A model generated the notes under the pieces. It saw only the letters and a program-made list of their open reading frames with translations, was not told the origin of the DNA and ran no database searches. This document shows, piece by piece, positions 40,572 through 51,704 of a DNA stretch of 64,000 nucleotides. Within the stretch, counting starts at the first letter, position 1, and each line of letters opens with the position of its first letter. Position numbers and translations under genes: made by a program. Source of the stretch: Dendrophyllia cribrosa (taxonomy: Eukaryota; Cnidaria; Anthozoa; Scleractinia; Dendrophylliidae); contig JAJLRJ010000002.1 of NCBI GenBank assembly GCA_024195265.1, positions 19,356,307 through 19,420,306 on the forward strand, given 5' to 3'.

Positions 40572-43500
40572 ATGGCGGACGAGCGAGATCCTGGCGAAAG
40601 AGTGCGAAAACTTGTGCAGTTTGCTGGGCAAGTACATGTCGATAACAGTATAGCACCCAAGAAATACTTTAGGTCAGGTATTGAAATGGAGAAAATGGTG
40701 AGTTTTGACTCTTCATACAGATAATAAGCGACGGAATTTATGCCAAGATTTCACAAGGCTGTGGATGACCAAACGTGAATTAAGCTTACTTTTTTAAGTA
40801 TTTTGGAATATGAAAAATGTAAGCTTGCTTTGGTTAGAAAGATAATAATTATTTTAGGATAACAAAGAATCGCGTCAGTTTATTTTTGATTTATTTTTTA
40901 CACTTTTGTGGGCTATTCGTTTTGATTTTGTGCAAAGTGAACTTGATGCACATTAAGCTTAAGATTATGTCATCTGCTAAAAAAAGAACTGAAGTAATTT
41001 ATTAAAAAGCAACATAATGCTGATGCGTTCTTCAAGTAGAGTAGGTACTGGGGAAAATATAGGCAATAATAATCATGGTGATTATTCATAAAATTCATGA
41101 AAAAAGTTTCTCATCAGGTTTAAAATTATGGCCACATTACTTTTCATGGGATCGATTGGCCAACCTGTACCAGCCTCCAACCTGGAGGACCAGAAGCTGT
41201 CTTTTATCAGGCTTTTACTCTCAACTAATTTTCTGCTACAACTACCAGGGACTAGTTAAAGCCCGATTCAGTAAAGCTCCATGATTCACCGAGACACTAT
41301 AGCTGCAATATCATGAGATTCCCCTTTACGAAATTCGATCATGTAAAAGCAGAGCGGATCTTTTTATCATTCAAAATCCCTGCCAAACCACAAACAAGGC
41401 TTTGGTAAGAGCATATACTGGCTACAGTGTACAACATCTTTATTGTCTCAGTCCAGATGATTGCATCAATAGGCATTGACATTAAGCCATTGGCTTTGAT
41501 TCGTACGACTTCTCAAAGTAAAACTAGTTAGTAAGAGATGCTAAGGAACCCACATCACTGTTTAAAAAAAAAGGAGGAGGTGTAGTTCCTGGTTTGTGGT
41601 GTGCACTGGCCTAATTCCCATTAAAAGCCAAGGCTCCATTATATATCTAAAGCAGCATTGTTCAACTGGAACTCCCTGGTCATAAAATATAGCTTTATTA
41701 ATAGTTATTGCTATTCATATTCCTTAAATGCAGGCAAAGATTTACCACGATGAAGGGGATTTGGAAAGTGCATTCATTTTATATTCAAAATTTATCACGT
41801 GAGTAATTCAAAGATGATTGTCAGATGGTTAGAGAACTCCATTGATAAGGAGCTGTGTATGGAGTTACATGACATTACACCTTTTCCTTTTCTGTTAACA
41901 GTAGGTAACAAAGTATTAAAGTGCCCCTGTGATCAAATTTTTTATTTTCATTTTTTTACATTTCCGTGTACAATTAGACTTTCTTACTCATCTTGTCAAA
42001 TTTCAATTCATTACGAACATCAGAAGTCATTTTATTTTAACATTTATTTCCGAGAATTTACGGCCGCCATTAATCAACCTTGTTCCAAGGCTTGGTTGCG
42101 AATGGGAGGAAGTGACATCAAAGGCTCAAACATACCTCACGGGTTGAAATTATAATAACAATAAGTATTGAAAATCACGCGAAAAGCAACAAAAACTTTG
42201 GACTTGTTCTTCGTGCAATTTTCTATGCTGATTGTTATTATATAATTTCAACCGGTGAGGTATGTTTGAGTCTTTGACGTCACTTTCTCCCATTCGCAAC
42301 CAAGCCTTGGAACAAGGTTGATTAATGTCGGCCGTAAATTCTTGGAAATAAATGTTAAAATAAATGACTTCTGATGTTCGTAATGGATTGAAATTTGGCA
42401 AGATGAGTAAGAAAGTCTAATAGTACACGAAAATGTAAAAACATAAAAATCAAAAATTTGATCATAGGGGCACTTTAATAAATATATATAATACCTGGCA
42501 AATTTGTTGATCAAATGTAAGACTATTATTCAAATCATTCAAATGCAAATTAAAAAAGAAGTTGAGATAATTATTGTTCCGTTAGTAAGTAAATACTTTA
42601 TTTAACAAAGGTACATGTAGGCTAGCATAAAAATAGGATAAAAACACTACTAACAAACCTGTGGCCCTCAGCATTATATACAAGGTAAAATGTAAAAATG
42701 TAATATCAGATGAAAGACAAGAAATATGTTACATTGTAAATACTGAGGGTGATGCTTCTGTGTCTCTGCCCTTCCCCTTTTCTTTCAAATTATTAATTTG
42801 TGTCTGCTGAATACACATTAATGTTAAACACTTCTTTTCTCTTTTTTGTCTGTGATAAAGGGAAATAGTCTGATCTTTGCTAATAGACCTTTATTGTACA
42901 ATGTGCTTTTTTATCTCTGTTATCATCTTGTAGGCTGTTTGTGGAAAAGCTTCCTTCACATCCAGAATATGTCAAGGCACCACCAGTTGATAAAGCAAAC
43001 AATAAGAAGGTAAAATTGTTCAAAATAATTTATTTTGTTGGTCACTTCCTTCAGGATTTATTGATAAACATCCAATTTTGTCATTACATGTACTTTCTGA
43101 AGAGGATCAAATGGTTTAACTAGGGGTCTTTGGTTTTGAAACTTTGTTTGAACCCAGAGTTTTCTGTAAAGAAATAAATTAAAATAATAATTATAAAATT
43201 GATATTTTGTAGATCCTCAGAAGGGCATTTAACTTGGCAGAGGAACTTAAAGGAGTATTAAAGGAAAAATATCAGCTGGAATATGAGCAGTTCATTGCTG
43301 AAGAAGCTAAAAAGGTAATGGACCATGAAAGACCTACTCAGTAAAATTTTAAATTCTGTATAATTTTATATCTGGGAGAGTCCCACCATGCCCCTGAACC
43401 TCAAATCCTTACCCTTTCATACAATAACTTGAATGTGGCACCTGACAATTCATCAAAATTCTAAAATCTAAACAGGTTCACACAGCCCTTTTTTAACAGG

Positions 43501-45395
43501 TTCTTCGTATCGGCAACATTTTTATGGTAATCGCTGTTCCAAGTTTCATGTTGATACATCACATTGCTTTCGAGATATAGAATGATTTAGATTTTAAATT
43601 TTTGGATGTAGATTTAATAATTTTTGGCAGTGCAGCTGAGCATCGCCATGTGCGAAACAAAAACAAGCATTTTTTACTAAATTTGTTGACTTTTCTAAAA
43701 TAAAGATGCAAATTGAAGGTCATTTAAATCTTTGAACTGAACAGCTGTATGTCAAGAATTTTAAAAAAATGCAAATTTGGCTGCCATGTTGGTGTACCAA
43801 AGTGGTATATCAACACAACAGACGCATGCAAAATTCTCTATTTTCCTAAACATTCTTTTCTCCGTATTCAGTTGTTAAAGATTGTCAGGTTTCAAAAATT
43901 TTCTATTGAGAATAAGTCATTTCATTTGGCATTCTTTGCAACATCTTTTCTCTGTTTTTTTAGACATGAGATGAAAACAGTGTATTTAACTCGGACCCCT
44001 CATAACTGTTTTCTTGCAGTGCCCCAGTTTACTACTCATGCATGTAGGCTCTACTGCATTTACACCAAAACTAAATAACAGTTATTTAATAATGATTTTC
44101 ATTCATTACTTTAATTAAAGAAAGAAGAGGAAGCCAAAAGGAAAGAGCTTGAGAGAGCACAAGCAGAAGAAAGAGCAAGGAGAGAACAAGAGGCTCAAAG
44201 AATGAAACAACAGAATGAAAATGCGACACATGACACAGGGGTGCATGTAGTCATGCCTAGTGCACCTTCATTGATCGGGGACTATCCGGCCCCACCCACC
44301 TCGCATCAGGAATCATTTGTCAGTGACCAGTCAGAAGTGGGTGGTAATCAGCGTGAACACCCTGCACCTAGTGATGTTGGACAGACACACAGTACTGTGC
44401 AGCCACCCAGCTTTTCTTCACTGTATTCTGTACCCACTCCAAGGTGAACATTAAAATCTTCACATTTTACAGTTTCGCTGGGTGATAAGATGGAGGTTTG
44501 AGCTGACCTTTTCCTCTACCCTTTCCTCTTGATTGCTGGAGGGGGAGGAGGAGGGGGACTTCTCCAATTTGTTGGTGGGAGTGTGCAGCCTGATTCTTAC
44601 ACCTGCTTCTTGTTTCAGACCAATTTTCAGACCTTTAGACCATTAAAACTTCCTCATTGGCAAAAACTGATACCCATTTTCGGACAAAGTGGCCCAAGCG
44701 CCATGCTAATTTAAGCTGCACATTACCTATATATAGCTTATATAGGCCTTAATCATGCCCTGCCATTTTGTATGAAAACAAAAGATTCACCCTGCTAAGC
44801 CTCTCAGTGAAAAAGTTAAAAACGAGGTTAATTATAAGTGGGGAAAACATAGCATTTCCTTTTCTTAGGAGTCAACATGGCTGCCGCATGATTAAGGGAG
44901 TATTAGTTATATCTCGGCTCCAATAGACCAATTCGGCTAACACATTGTTGTACCCAATTCAAACCTTCTGGGAATAAGATTCTTTGTTCACAATATTTCC
45001 ATATAATTTCCATGTCAATGCTTCATTGATATAGAAATAGGACGAACAAAGAGTTCTAATCCCAAAAGGTTTGAATTGGGTACAACAATGCGTTAGCCGA
45101 ATTTGTCTATTGAATTTGTACATACAGTGTAACCAAGTCTTTTATTTTTATCTAATACAGTAGGCATTTTTGTTTTAATTAATTATCGATTGCTATTTTT
45201 CCAGTACCCCATCTGTAGACAGGTCAACTAAACCAGTCATGTCTGGAGGTAAGAGATTACCTTGGTTGCTTTTAAGCTTGGTCATGCTACGGCACAACAA
45301 CAATACTTTTAGTGGCTGGTGGTATAAGTCGCCAAAGTGCAAGCTTGCAATATTTGAATGTGCATTAGATGAACTCCACATGAAAACAATGTGAT

Positions 45396-45428
<33 letters not shown>

Positions 45429-48400
45429 AAGACTAGTAAAAATTCAGTTTTGGCTAGTGGATTTATGTTTTCACTAGCCATTTGGGCTAGTGAAAATCGT
45501 AAAGCACCGGACGGAACCAAACTGAAAATTATTTCTGATGAATCGCAAAAGCCAATTGACAGACCAAAAACTGAAACATAGCTGTATAAACTGTAGACAG
45601 TCACAGATATCATATTTTTAATGCCTTCAACCAATAATTTGAAACAGCGATAAAGTTTTTTTTTTTTTGGAAACCGATTTTCATTTTCTGGGTGACCAGG
45701 GTTTTTGTTAGAGCCGGAACACCGGGATCTCTACTTGGCTATTTCAATTCTTGTTTCGGCTATTTCTTACGAAAAATGTGCTAATGTAGTGAAGTTCAGT
45801 ACATTTAGTACAGTAACAGTCTTGTTCGTTCTACGTTTCTCCGTGTTTCGTTACGTACAACGTACATGTATATCTTGTCTTCATAACAATTTTCGGTACG
45901 ATATTAGTTATATCTTATTGAAGTTTCCCCGTACATTACACTAGTACGTTCGTAATAAGGTCTTATCTTACGTTTTCCCCTACTTTAGTACAGACTGTAC
46001 GTTCGTAAGGTGTTAGTTTTATCTTCTCAACGTTTTCCGTACATATACATGTTAGTGAAAAGTTAGTCTCGAGCCCTGGTGATAATTAGACTGTCTGCAT
46101 AAATGGATAAGAATGACAAGTGACCAATCGCTGTAGCCTATAGAGTGCTCAGTTTTTAGTTGAGTGTCAAAAGTAATTTATTTGTGTTTGCTTTGGTTTT
46201 GCATTGCTACACATTGTGATTAGCTAACAAATCTCACGCCACTTTCTAAACCAATCAGAAGTAAAACCAAAACCAATCTTGACTTGCTAGCATGCATTTT
46301 TCCGAGCTTGGCTGTGGCTATATGTACATGTATTTGCTTCGAGTTCTCAGTAGTTCATTGGATTGTCTGCATCTGTTATAATTGGCCAGAATAATTACTT
46401 TCATTGATTTTGTTTTATGACACTCAATTAAAATTTGCTGTATGTAAGCTACCAATCAGGTCATTTATTAGAGACTGGATATCATCAACGTACGTCTTCA
46501 CTTGACACCGAAGAGGATGTCTTCTTGCAATGTACATGTAGGTTGTTGAAATGTAACACTAGACCACCCTCTGTTAAAACAACTCTTTGGGCCAAGATAA
46601 GCATACATCAAGCTATAATATTGTTTCCACCAACATCTTAAGACAAAGAATAACAGTTGGCTGAGATGTAGACCTCATTTTAAAAATTGGTCCCTTCTTT
46701 TTTGACTTTCAATACATGTAGATGCATCTTCATCAATTGGCCTTAGAAAGATTCATATTCCTGGAGAGCTTATCAGCCATTTTCTACGTCTTGCATCAGA
46801 AAACACCCGAAAGAACCTGGAGACTTGTGGAATTCTTACTGGTCGCCTTGTAAGTGGTGTGAAAAATTTTCTATGATGTTATAGTTTTAAGAAAAAAGAG
46901 AATGCATTTTCTTAAAATTATAGGTACATGTATGTAGTCTGCTACTAGATCTTCTGTGTTTATACTGTCATAAAATGTTGTGTGCTATACAGTATTTTTA
47001 TCTTGGGAAAATTTTAAAATAATATTATGAGTCAAAACCTTTGAAGCTTTGAGCATGTTAAAAACACCCCCACTTCAAATTTATGGCCAGACATTAAAAA
47101 AAAAAAATAACTAGACCTCCAGTAAATAAAAATATGACCAGTCAGAACTTCTTTATTCTTCCTTCTAACTTTTTTATTTCCAGCAAAACAATATGTTCTG
47201 CATTACTCATCTGTTGATTCCAAAGCAAACTGCTACCTCAGATTCATGCACCACTTTGAGTGAAGAGGAGTTGTTTGAAATTCAAGATTCTTATGACCTT
47301 ATTACATTAGGCTGGATTCATGTGAGTATGCTGTATGAAATGAATGTGGAACACTTTTGAAATGGTCATTCACAGTACTGCATTTTTTAACCCTTTAAGC
47401 CCTAAGAGTGATCAGCATCAAATTTCTCCTTGTAATATCAATGCCTTATCAATCAAAAAGGTCATGAGAATTAAGGACATGATCACACAAGATGAATTCT
47501 CTTGATATCCAAACAATTTCTCCCCACTACTTCTATAGGAAATGTATAGGGACAAGAAATGAGAATTTAAATTTTGATATTAGGGCTTAAAGGGTTAATA
47601 ACAATTGAAATATGAAGTTCAAAACTCAACCAACAGTTTCTCATTTTTCAATGCTGCAAATATTGTAACAGACATCTCAGGAAACAAGATGCTTAATGCA
47701 AAATGGTCAAAAGGTCACATTTGTGGGTTGCGATTGGTGAATTTCGATCCATTTTGTCTTTTCTGTTTTCAGGAGTCCAATTTTTGCATAAACATTAAAC
47801 CTTTGTTGAACTTAGAACTTCAGAGTTCACATGTTATTGAAAGGCACAGTAAAAGATAGGTTTAATTAACTGTGTACTTTCTTCTCACAGACGCACCCTT
47901 CTCAGACCAGCTTCATGTCAAGTGTGGATCTCCACACTCATTGTAGTTATCAACTGATCATGCCTGAAGCAATCGCTATTGTCTGCTCTCCAAAGTTTGG
48001 CGAGTACGTATTGTGTGATACAGAGTAACATTGCCATACTTATGATACTGTATTTTTCTCACACACTGCTGTGAGTTACGTCAAGCTGATATTAGTAATA
48101 TATTATTACGATATATATTATTATTATATTATTAGCTTATATTATTATGATAATCTCTTTAAGTATGATCACAGTAACTGCAGTCCTATAACCATTAGAA
48201 TCAGTCACACATTTTTGTGTACATTTTGCAGGACTGGAGTGTTTTCACTTACACAAGAGTATGGTCTTCAGTTTGTTTTAAATTGTAAAAAGCCAGGATT
48301 TCACCCACATCCTAAAGAGCCTCCTTTATACCAGGTATGTCTTGTTTTCTGTTTCCAGCATCAGTTTGGAGACTGGTGTTGTGACCATTCTGTTTTCTCT

Positions 48401-48754
48401 ATACCAGGGATCGCGGAGGGGGAGGGGGAGGGGCTGGTAGGGCTGCGGCCCCACCACTTTTTTGCGCCCCCGCCCCCACTTTTTTTCGATTTTCAATATG
48501 AAAAAATTATTTTCAATTGTCAGCCCTCCCACTTTTCACCTTGCTCTGCGGTCTCTGTATACACCACCCCATAACCCCTCATCGTTACTGCAGGTCTTTA
48601 AATATGCTTTCTTTCTACCTCAATCCTACAACCAAGATTTTGAGCACTAAATAAACATATAATGTTCCCTTTCTTTTTTTTCTTTTAGGAGAGTTCACAT
48701 ATAGTATGGGACAAAGTTGCCAGAGTTGATGTAGTTGATCTGAGATTGAAGTAA
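40572..48754 (+). CDS. STAMBP: STAM-binding protein (AMSH), JAMM deubiquitinase, complete, 11 exons, 427 aa
   Basis: Exons: 40572-40697, 41734-41798, 42934-43009, 43213-43314, 44121-44443, 45205-45248, 46722-46849, 47184-47321, 47891-48003, 48232-48334, 48689-48754. All are GT-AG, phases fit, and the total is 1284 nt. Human STAMBP has 424 aa. The enzyme cleaves K63-linked ubiquitin chains on endosomes together with ESCRT-0 (STAM/HRS). The N-terminal helical MIT-like region (1-125) contains [13 protein letters not shown] and [11 protein letters not shown] charged helix ([20 protein letters not shown]) and a linker follow. PSVDRSTKP (233-241) fits the STAM SH3-binding PxVDRxxKP motif. The JAMM domain (about 250-427) has Glu279 (LETCGIL), His334 and His336 (GWIHTHP) and Asp347 (SSVDLHTH). 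The second zinc site is Cys390, His396 and His398 with His349 or His351. All catalytic residues are present, so it should be active. The paralogue STAMBPL1 is the alternative name. ATG 40572 is in an ACATGG context. Confidence 0.96.
41916..42478. mobile_element. Long hairpin MITE, end TTAAAGTGCCCCTrTGATCA
   Basis: Arms of about 230-250 nt: the whole left half is repeated inverted, including GACTTTCTTACTCATCTTG, AAGGCTTGGTTGCGAATGGG and CCTTGTTCCAAGG. The spacer is about 60-80 nt. The ends share TTAAAGTGCCC with 8697-9166. TA lies just outside both ends. STAMBP intron 2. Confidence 0.9.
43320..44110. other. STAMBP intron 4, no gene seen
   Basis: The ORF at 43749-44078 has no recognised domain and is read in an AT-rich intron. 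'GGCTGCCATGTTGGTGTACC' resembles words of other inverted repeats here but no mirror was found. Confidence 0.4.
44921..45112. mobile_element. Inverted-repeat MITE, family A, copy 2
   Basis: CAATAGACCAATTCGGCTAA at the left and TTAGCCGAATTTGTCTATTG at the right. About 90% alike by eye to copy 1 at 346-535 over the whole length. STAMBP intron 5, about 90 nt before exon 6. Confidence 0.85.
45396..46078. mobile_element. TIR element CAGGGCTCGAGACTAAC with GTGAT target duplication
   Basis: CAGGGCTCGAGACTAAC at 45396 and GTTAGTCTCGAGCCCTG ending at 46078 are exact complements. GTGAT flanks both sides (45391-45395 and 46079-46083). Subterminal GGCTAGT/ACTAGCC words repeat. The right half contains several GTACGTTCGTAA/TTACGTACAACGTAC words. 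No transposase recognised. STAMBP intron 6. Confidence 0.85.
46143..46440. mobile_element. MITE family B, copy 2 (inverted relative to copy 1, diverged)
   Basis: Shares with 33775-34056 the complement of AAAACCAAAACCAATC..., TTTGGTTTTGCATTGCTA, CTCACGCCACTTTC and the end TGACACTCAATT. TA borders on both sides. STAMBP intron 6. Confidence 0.75.
47387..47598. mobile_element. MITE with ends TTAACCCTTTAAGCCCTAA
   Basis: The left end is the complement of TTAGGGCTTAAAGGGTTAA at the right. Inner GAATTCTCTTGATATC and CCCTATACATTTCCTATAG-type words fit a family I recall as abundant in corals. Relatives in this window: 51320-51704 and 60856-61030. STAMBP intron 8. Confidence 0.85.
48395..48590. repeat. 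GC-rich repeat fragment in STAMBP intron 10
   Basis: GGAGGGGGAGGGG and CGCCCCCGCCCCCAC blocks are followed by an AT-rich stretch and CCTCCCACTTTT. It accounts for the intron-spanning ORF 48071-48574. Element type unknown. Confidence 0.4.
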
Positions 48755-48949
48755 TAATTAATCTTGAAGTCTGACTAGTGAATTTAATTCTATACTTTGA
48801 AAATAAGTATAATCGCTAGAGGATGCATGTAGAAACAGAATGATAAAGAAAAATGTATTATGAGAAAATAAGTGATGAGGCAATCTGCTGCAGGCCAGAA
48901 CTTGGATTTAGTATAAAATTAATTTACAAGTTTGCTCATCTCGTTGGCA

Positions 48950-48955
48950 AATAAA
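48950..48955 (+). terminator. Candidate poly(A) signal of STAMBP
   Basis: AATAAA about 196 nt after the STAMBP stop, in an A-rich setting. It is the first strong hexamer downstream. Confidence 0.5.
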
Positions 48956-48959
48956 AACA

Positions 48960-50190
48960 AAATGTCATTCCAACCTCATCCTCAGAAAAAATTTTGGGAA
49001 TAAGTTTTCAGTGACAAATACATTAAGTGTTGAAGAATTTTACAAATTTTCTGAATTATAACTACACAAGAAACATGGTTTGTTTACCTTTTGTATGTTG
49101 AGGACTGTTTCTTTAATTACAATCCAGATTTATAGGACGGACTGTCCCCACATTTTACACATTGTTTGGAACTCAGTAACTATTAGTTTTGGTCAACAAA
49201 ATAGGAAAATTGGGAAAAAATTGGGAAAATTCTCAAGAAATAGGAGCAAAATTGGAACTTCAGTCTATGAATACATTAGGTTAAGAGAAATGTGATTTGA
49301 AATTATAGTGACACATAAATTTTAATACAAGTGGGGGCAGCCACAAGTGAGGTCTGGGAGCATTATTCCCCAGAAAACTTTGGAGACACTCCTTCCTGCA
49401 TTAATTGAAGCACAATATGGCAACTTTCATTTGCCTGAAAATACTGTTTCAGGTAGTCTCCTATGCAGCTGGTGTGTCGTCACACAATGCTCCTCCCCAG
49501 TAAACTAGTGAGCATTGCATGGCAACAAATAATGGCTGCATACATGAAAAGAGAATGATCCTACATGTAGCACTAAGTGGGTCATTTGAGCGTGACATGT
49601 ACTATGTTTCTTGTTTCTGTTTACATGAGGAGTTTTAGCACTTGGATGATCTTATTGCTACAATTATCCTTCTGCCATGTGAACTGTGCACTTGCAATGC
49701 AACATCTTTTTAAAGCCCCACTTGGCTTATCATTTGGCACTAAAATCTTTTTACAGGTAGTTAGCGTTTTGGATTGATCTTCTAGTATTTTCAAAATTGC
49801 ACCATGTAACACAACACATGGGGTGATTTTTTATGCAATAATTAATTTTGTGTTAAACTGCTTGCGTGTGTAGCCTGCAAGAGCATTTTACACTTTTTCC
49901 GGATCCAGAGTATACATTCAATTTTCAGCCTGTTTCACCCACCAAGAAATGCTGCAGGTGAAACAAAAGAACCCCAAAAAGGTGTGCTCTCACAGGCTAC
50001 TGCTGGCAAGAAATCGTTATCAATGAAAGGCTCCCATGAGCCAACTTGTGAATAAGAAATGTTCAGATCCTTTTCTAGATGTTTTGCTTCACCGGTCCCC
50101 TACCCCATACCCCCTGGGTCCAACTCCCTACCCTCCCCTCCCTCCAATGCCATCCCCATGGGTAAGGCAGGTAACCATAACATATCTCTG
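48960..50190. other. DNA between convergent genes, no gene seen
   Basis: AT-rich with no recognised coding region. A C-rich segment near 50100-50170 (CCCTCCAATGCCATCCCCAT) resembles 39255-39300 and may be a diverged dispersed repeat. Confidence 0.45.
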
Positions 50191-50194
50191 ACAG

Positions 50195-50535
50195 CCAATT
50201 GAGTTGGTAGAGTCTAAATGCTATAGCTCAGGAGGTCGGACACCCTAATGAGAACTGGTTAGCTTTCAGTTGAGGTTAGGGTTAGCAGTTTATATACTAG
50301 TTAAATTTAGGCCAAAACAACCCGAGAAGCTAGGTGGTACCCTGGTAGGCTATGTAAGCCTAAGCCTAGCTGAGGTCACAGGTTCATTCCTGAGTGGGGA
50401 TTTTAAGATTTTCTTTTTTACACTTAAAAATTTATTGAAAATAAAATTCTAAGTGTCGACATTACATTATATAATTCTCAATAAGGTGTCCGACGTCCTT
50501 CTGAGCTATAGCAGGTAGACTCTACCAATTGAGTG
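50195..50535. repeat. Inverted repeat with tRNA-like words
   Basis: CAATTGAGTTGGTAGAGTCT at the left is mirrored by AGACTCTACCAATTGAGTGA at the right, continuing through TGCTATAGCTCAG and GTCGGACACC. The interior holds a B-box-like GGTTCATTCC. It may be two head-to-head tRNA-derived fragments. Confidence 0.6.
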
Positions 50536-51319
50536 ATCCAGTACAATTTGCCCCACTGCTATAACCCATTCAACATGTCACGCAGCCTGCAAGGCAGGCC
50601 TATTTGGGGGGCGAACGAGTGCTGTGTTATAAAAACCAGACTGAGGCGAGTCAAACGATGCAACCAAGGGTGTGGGAGTCAGCTTCTCCCAGCCTCCAAC
50701 GTTGTGCAAAACCGAAATGGTGACCAAACACTAAATTCAGCACTCCAACAAAAACGCCTCCACTGCAGGCTACATGTCACATATTTACAAGTTAAAAACG
50801 AGGGAAAACATTACCTCACAGACTGATGTCATCACAAATATTTTTTTTAATTATAATATTGCCTTTGCAATTCTCGATTGCACTTATAAAGCTTAACAAT
50901 CAACATGCTGCAAATGCTGTAAACTTAATGGCAAAACTACATGTTATTTACATGACTCTATAGTATTGTAAACATTCTTAATAAATACCATTTATGTTAG
51001 AAAATCTCTAAATGGTAATATATGTTTTGCAGAACATTAACAAACGTTTAATTACTCTTGCTGAAACATACATGTAGTCACTCATTGGAGTTTCAAAATA
51101 AAGATTTTTATTTAATGAACTGTACATACCAATCACTTTTCTTATTACAATTCCCATTGACAAAATAAAACACTATTAATACCCCTGGGATGCTAGGATG
51201 CTATGAATATCTCTACTCATAACAATTTTTCTCTCCCATAAATACTGATTCAAACTAGCGATAGTTACTGATCCCTACAAAAAAGTCAATCATAAACTTT
51301 TACCCTTAATGCATAATGA

Positions 51320-51704
51320 TTAACCCTTGAAGCCCCAATACTAGATACCATTAATTTTCTCTTTCTAAAAGCAGTGCATCGTCAAACATATAGTAAGAGT
51401 GGTTTCACATAAAGTAAACCGTGAAATAGAAAATCATAAGACAAATACATAAATAGCAACTATCAGATGCTAATTCAATTATACTATTGACTATTTAACA
51501 ATAAACTAAGTTAGTTTAATTTTGTTTCACGGGTTTTGCAAAATCACTCCAGGTCACCAGAATAACCAAAGATCACCAAAGGTTAACTGTCTTGATGTCA
51601 AAAGAAATTCTCCCAACTAAAACAATAAGAATTGCATTGGTTCCTAGTGCTGACTGCTGAGGAGAAGTTGGGAGGGGTGTAATTTTTGGGGCTTGAAGGG
51701 TTAA
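51320..51704. mobile_element. MITE with ends TTAACCCTTGAAGCCCC
   Basis: TTAACCCTTGAAGCCCC at 51320 is mirrored by GGGGCTTGAAGGGTTAA ending at 51704. Related to 47387-47598 by its ends; the interior differs. Confidence 0.75.

Noticed and set aside
48071..48574. 167-aa ORF covering STAMBP exon 10
   Set aside because: Only 48232-48334 is coding. The rest is intron, and the true splice sites give the conserved JAMM C-terminus.
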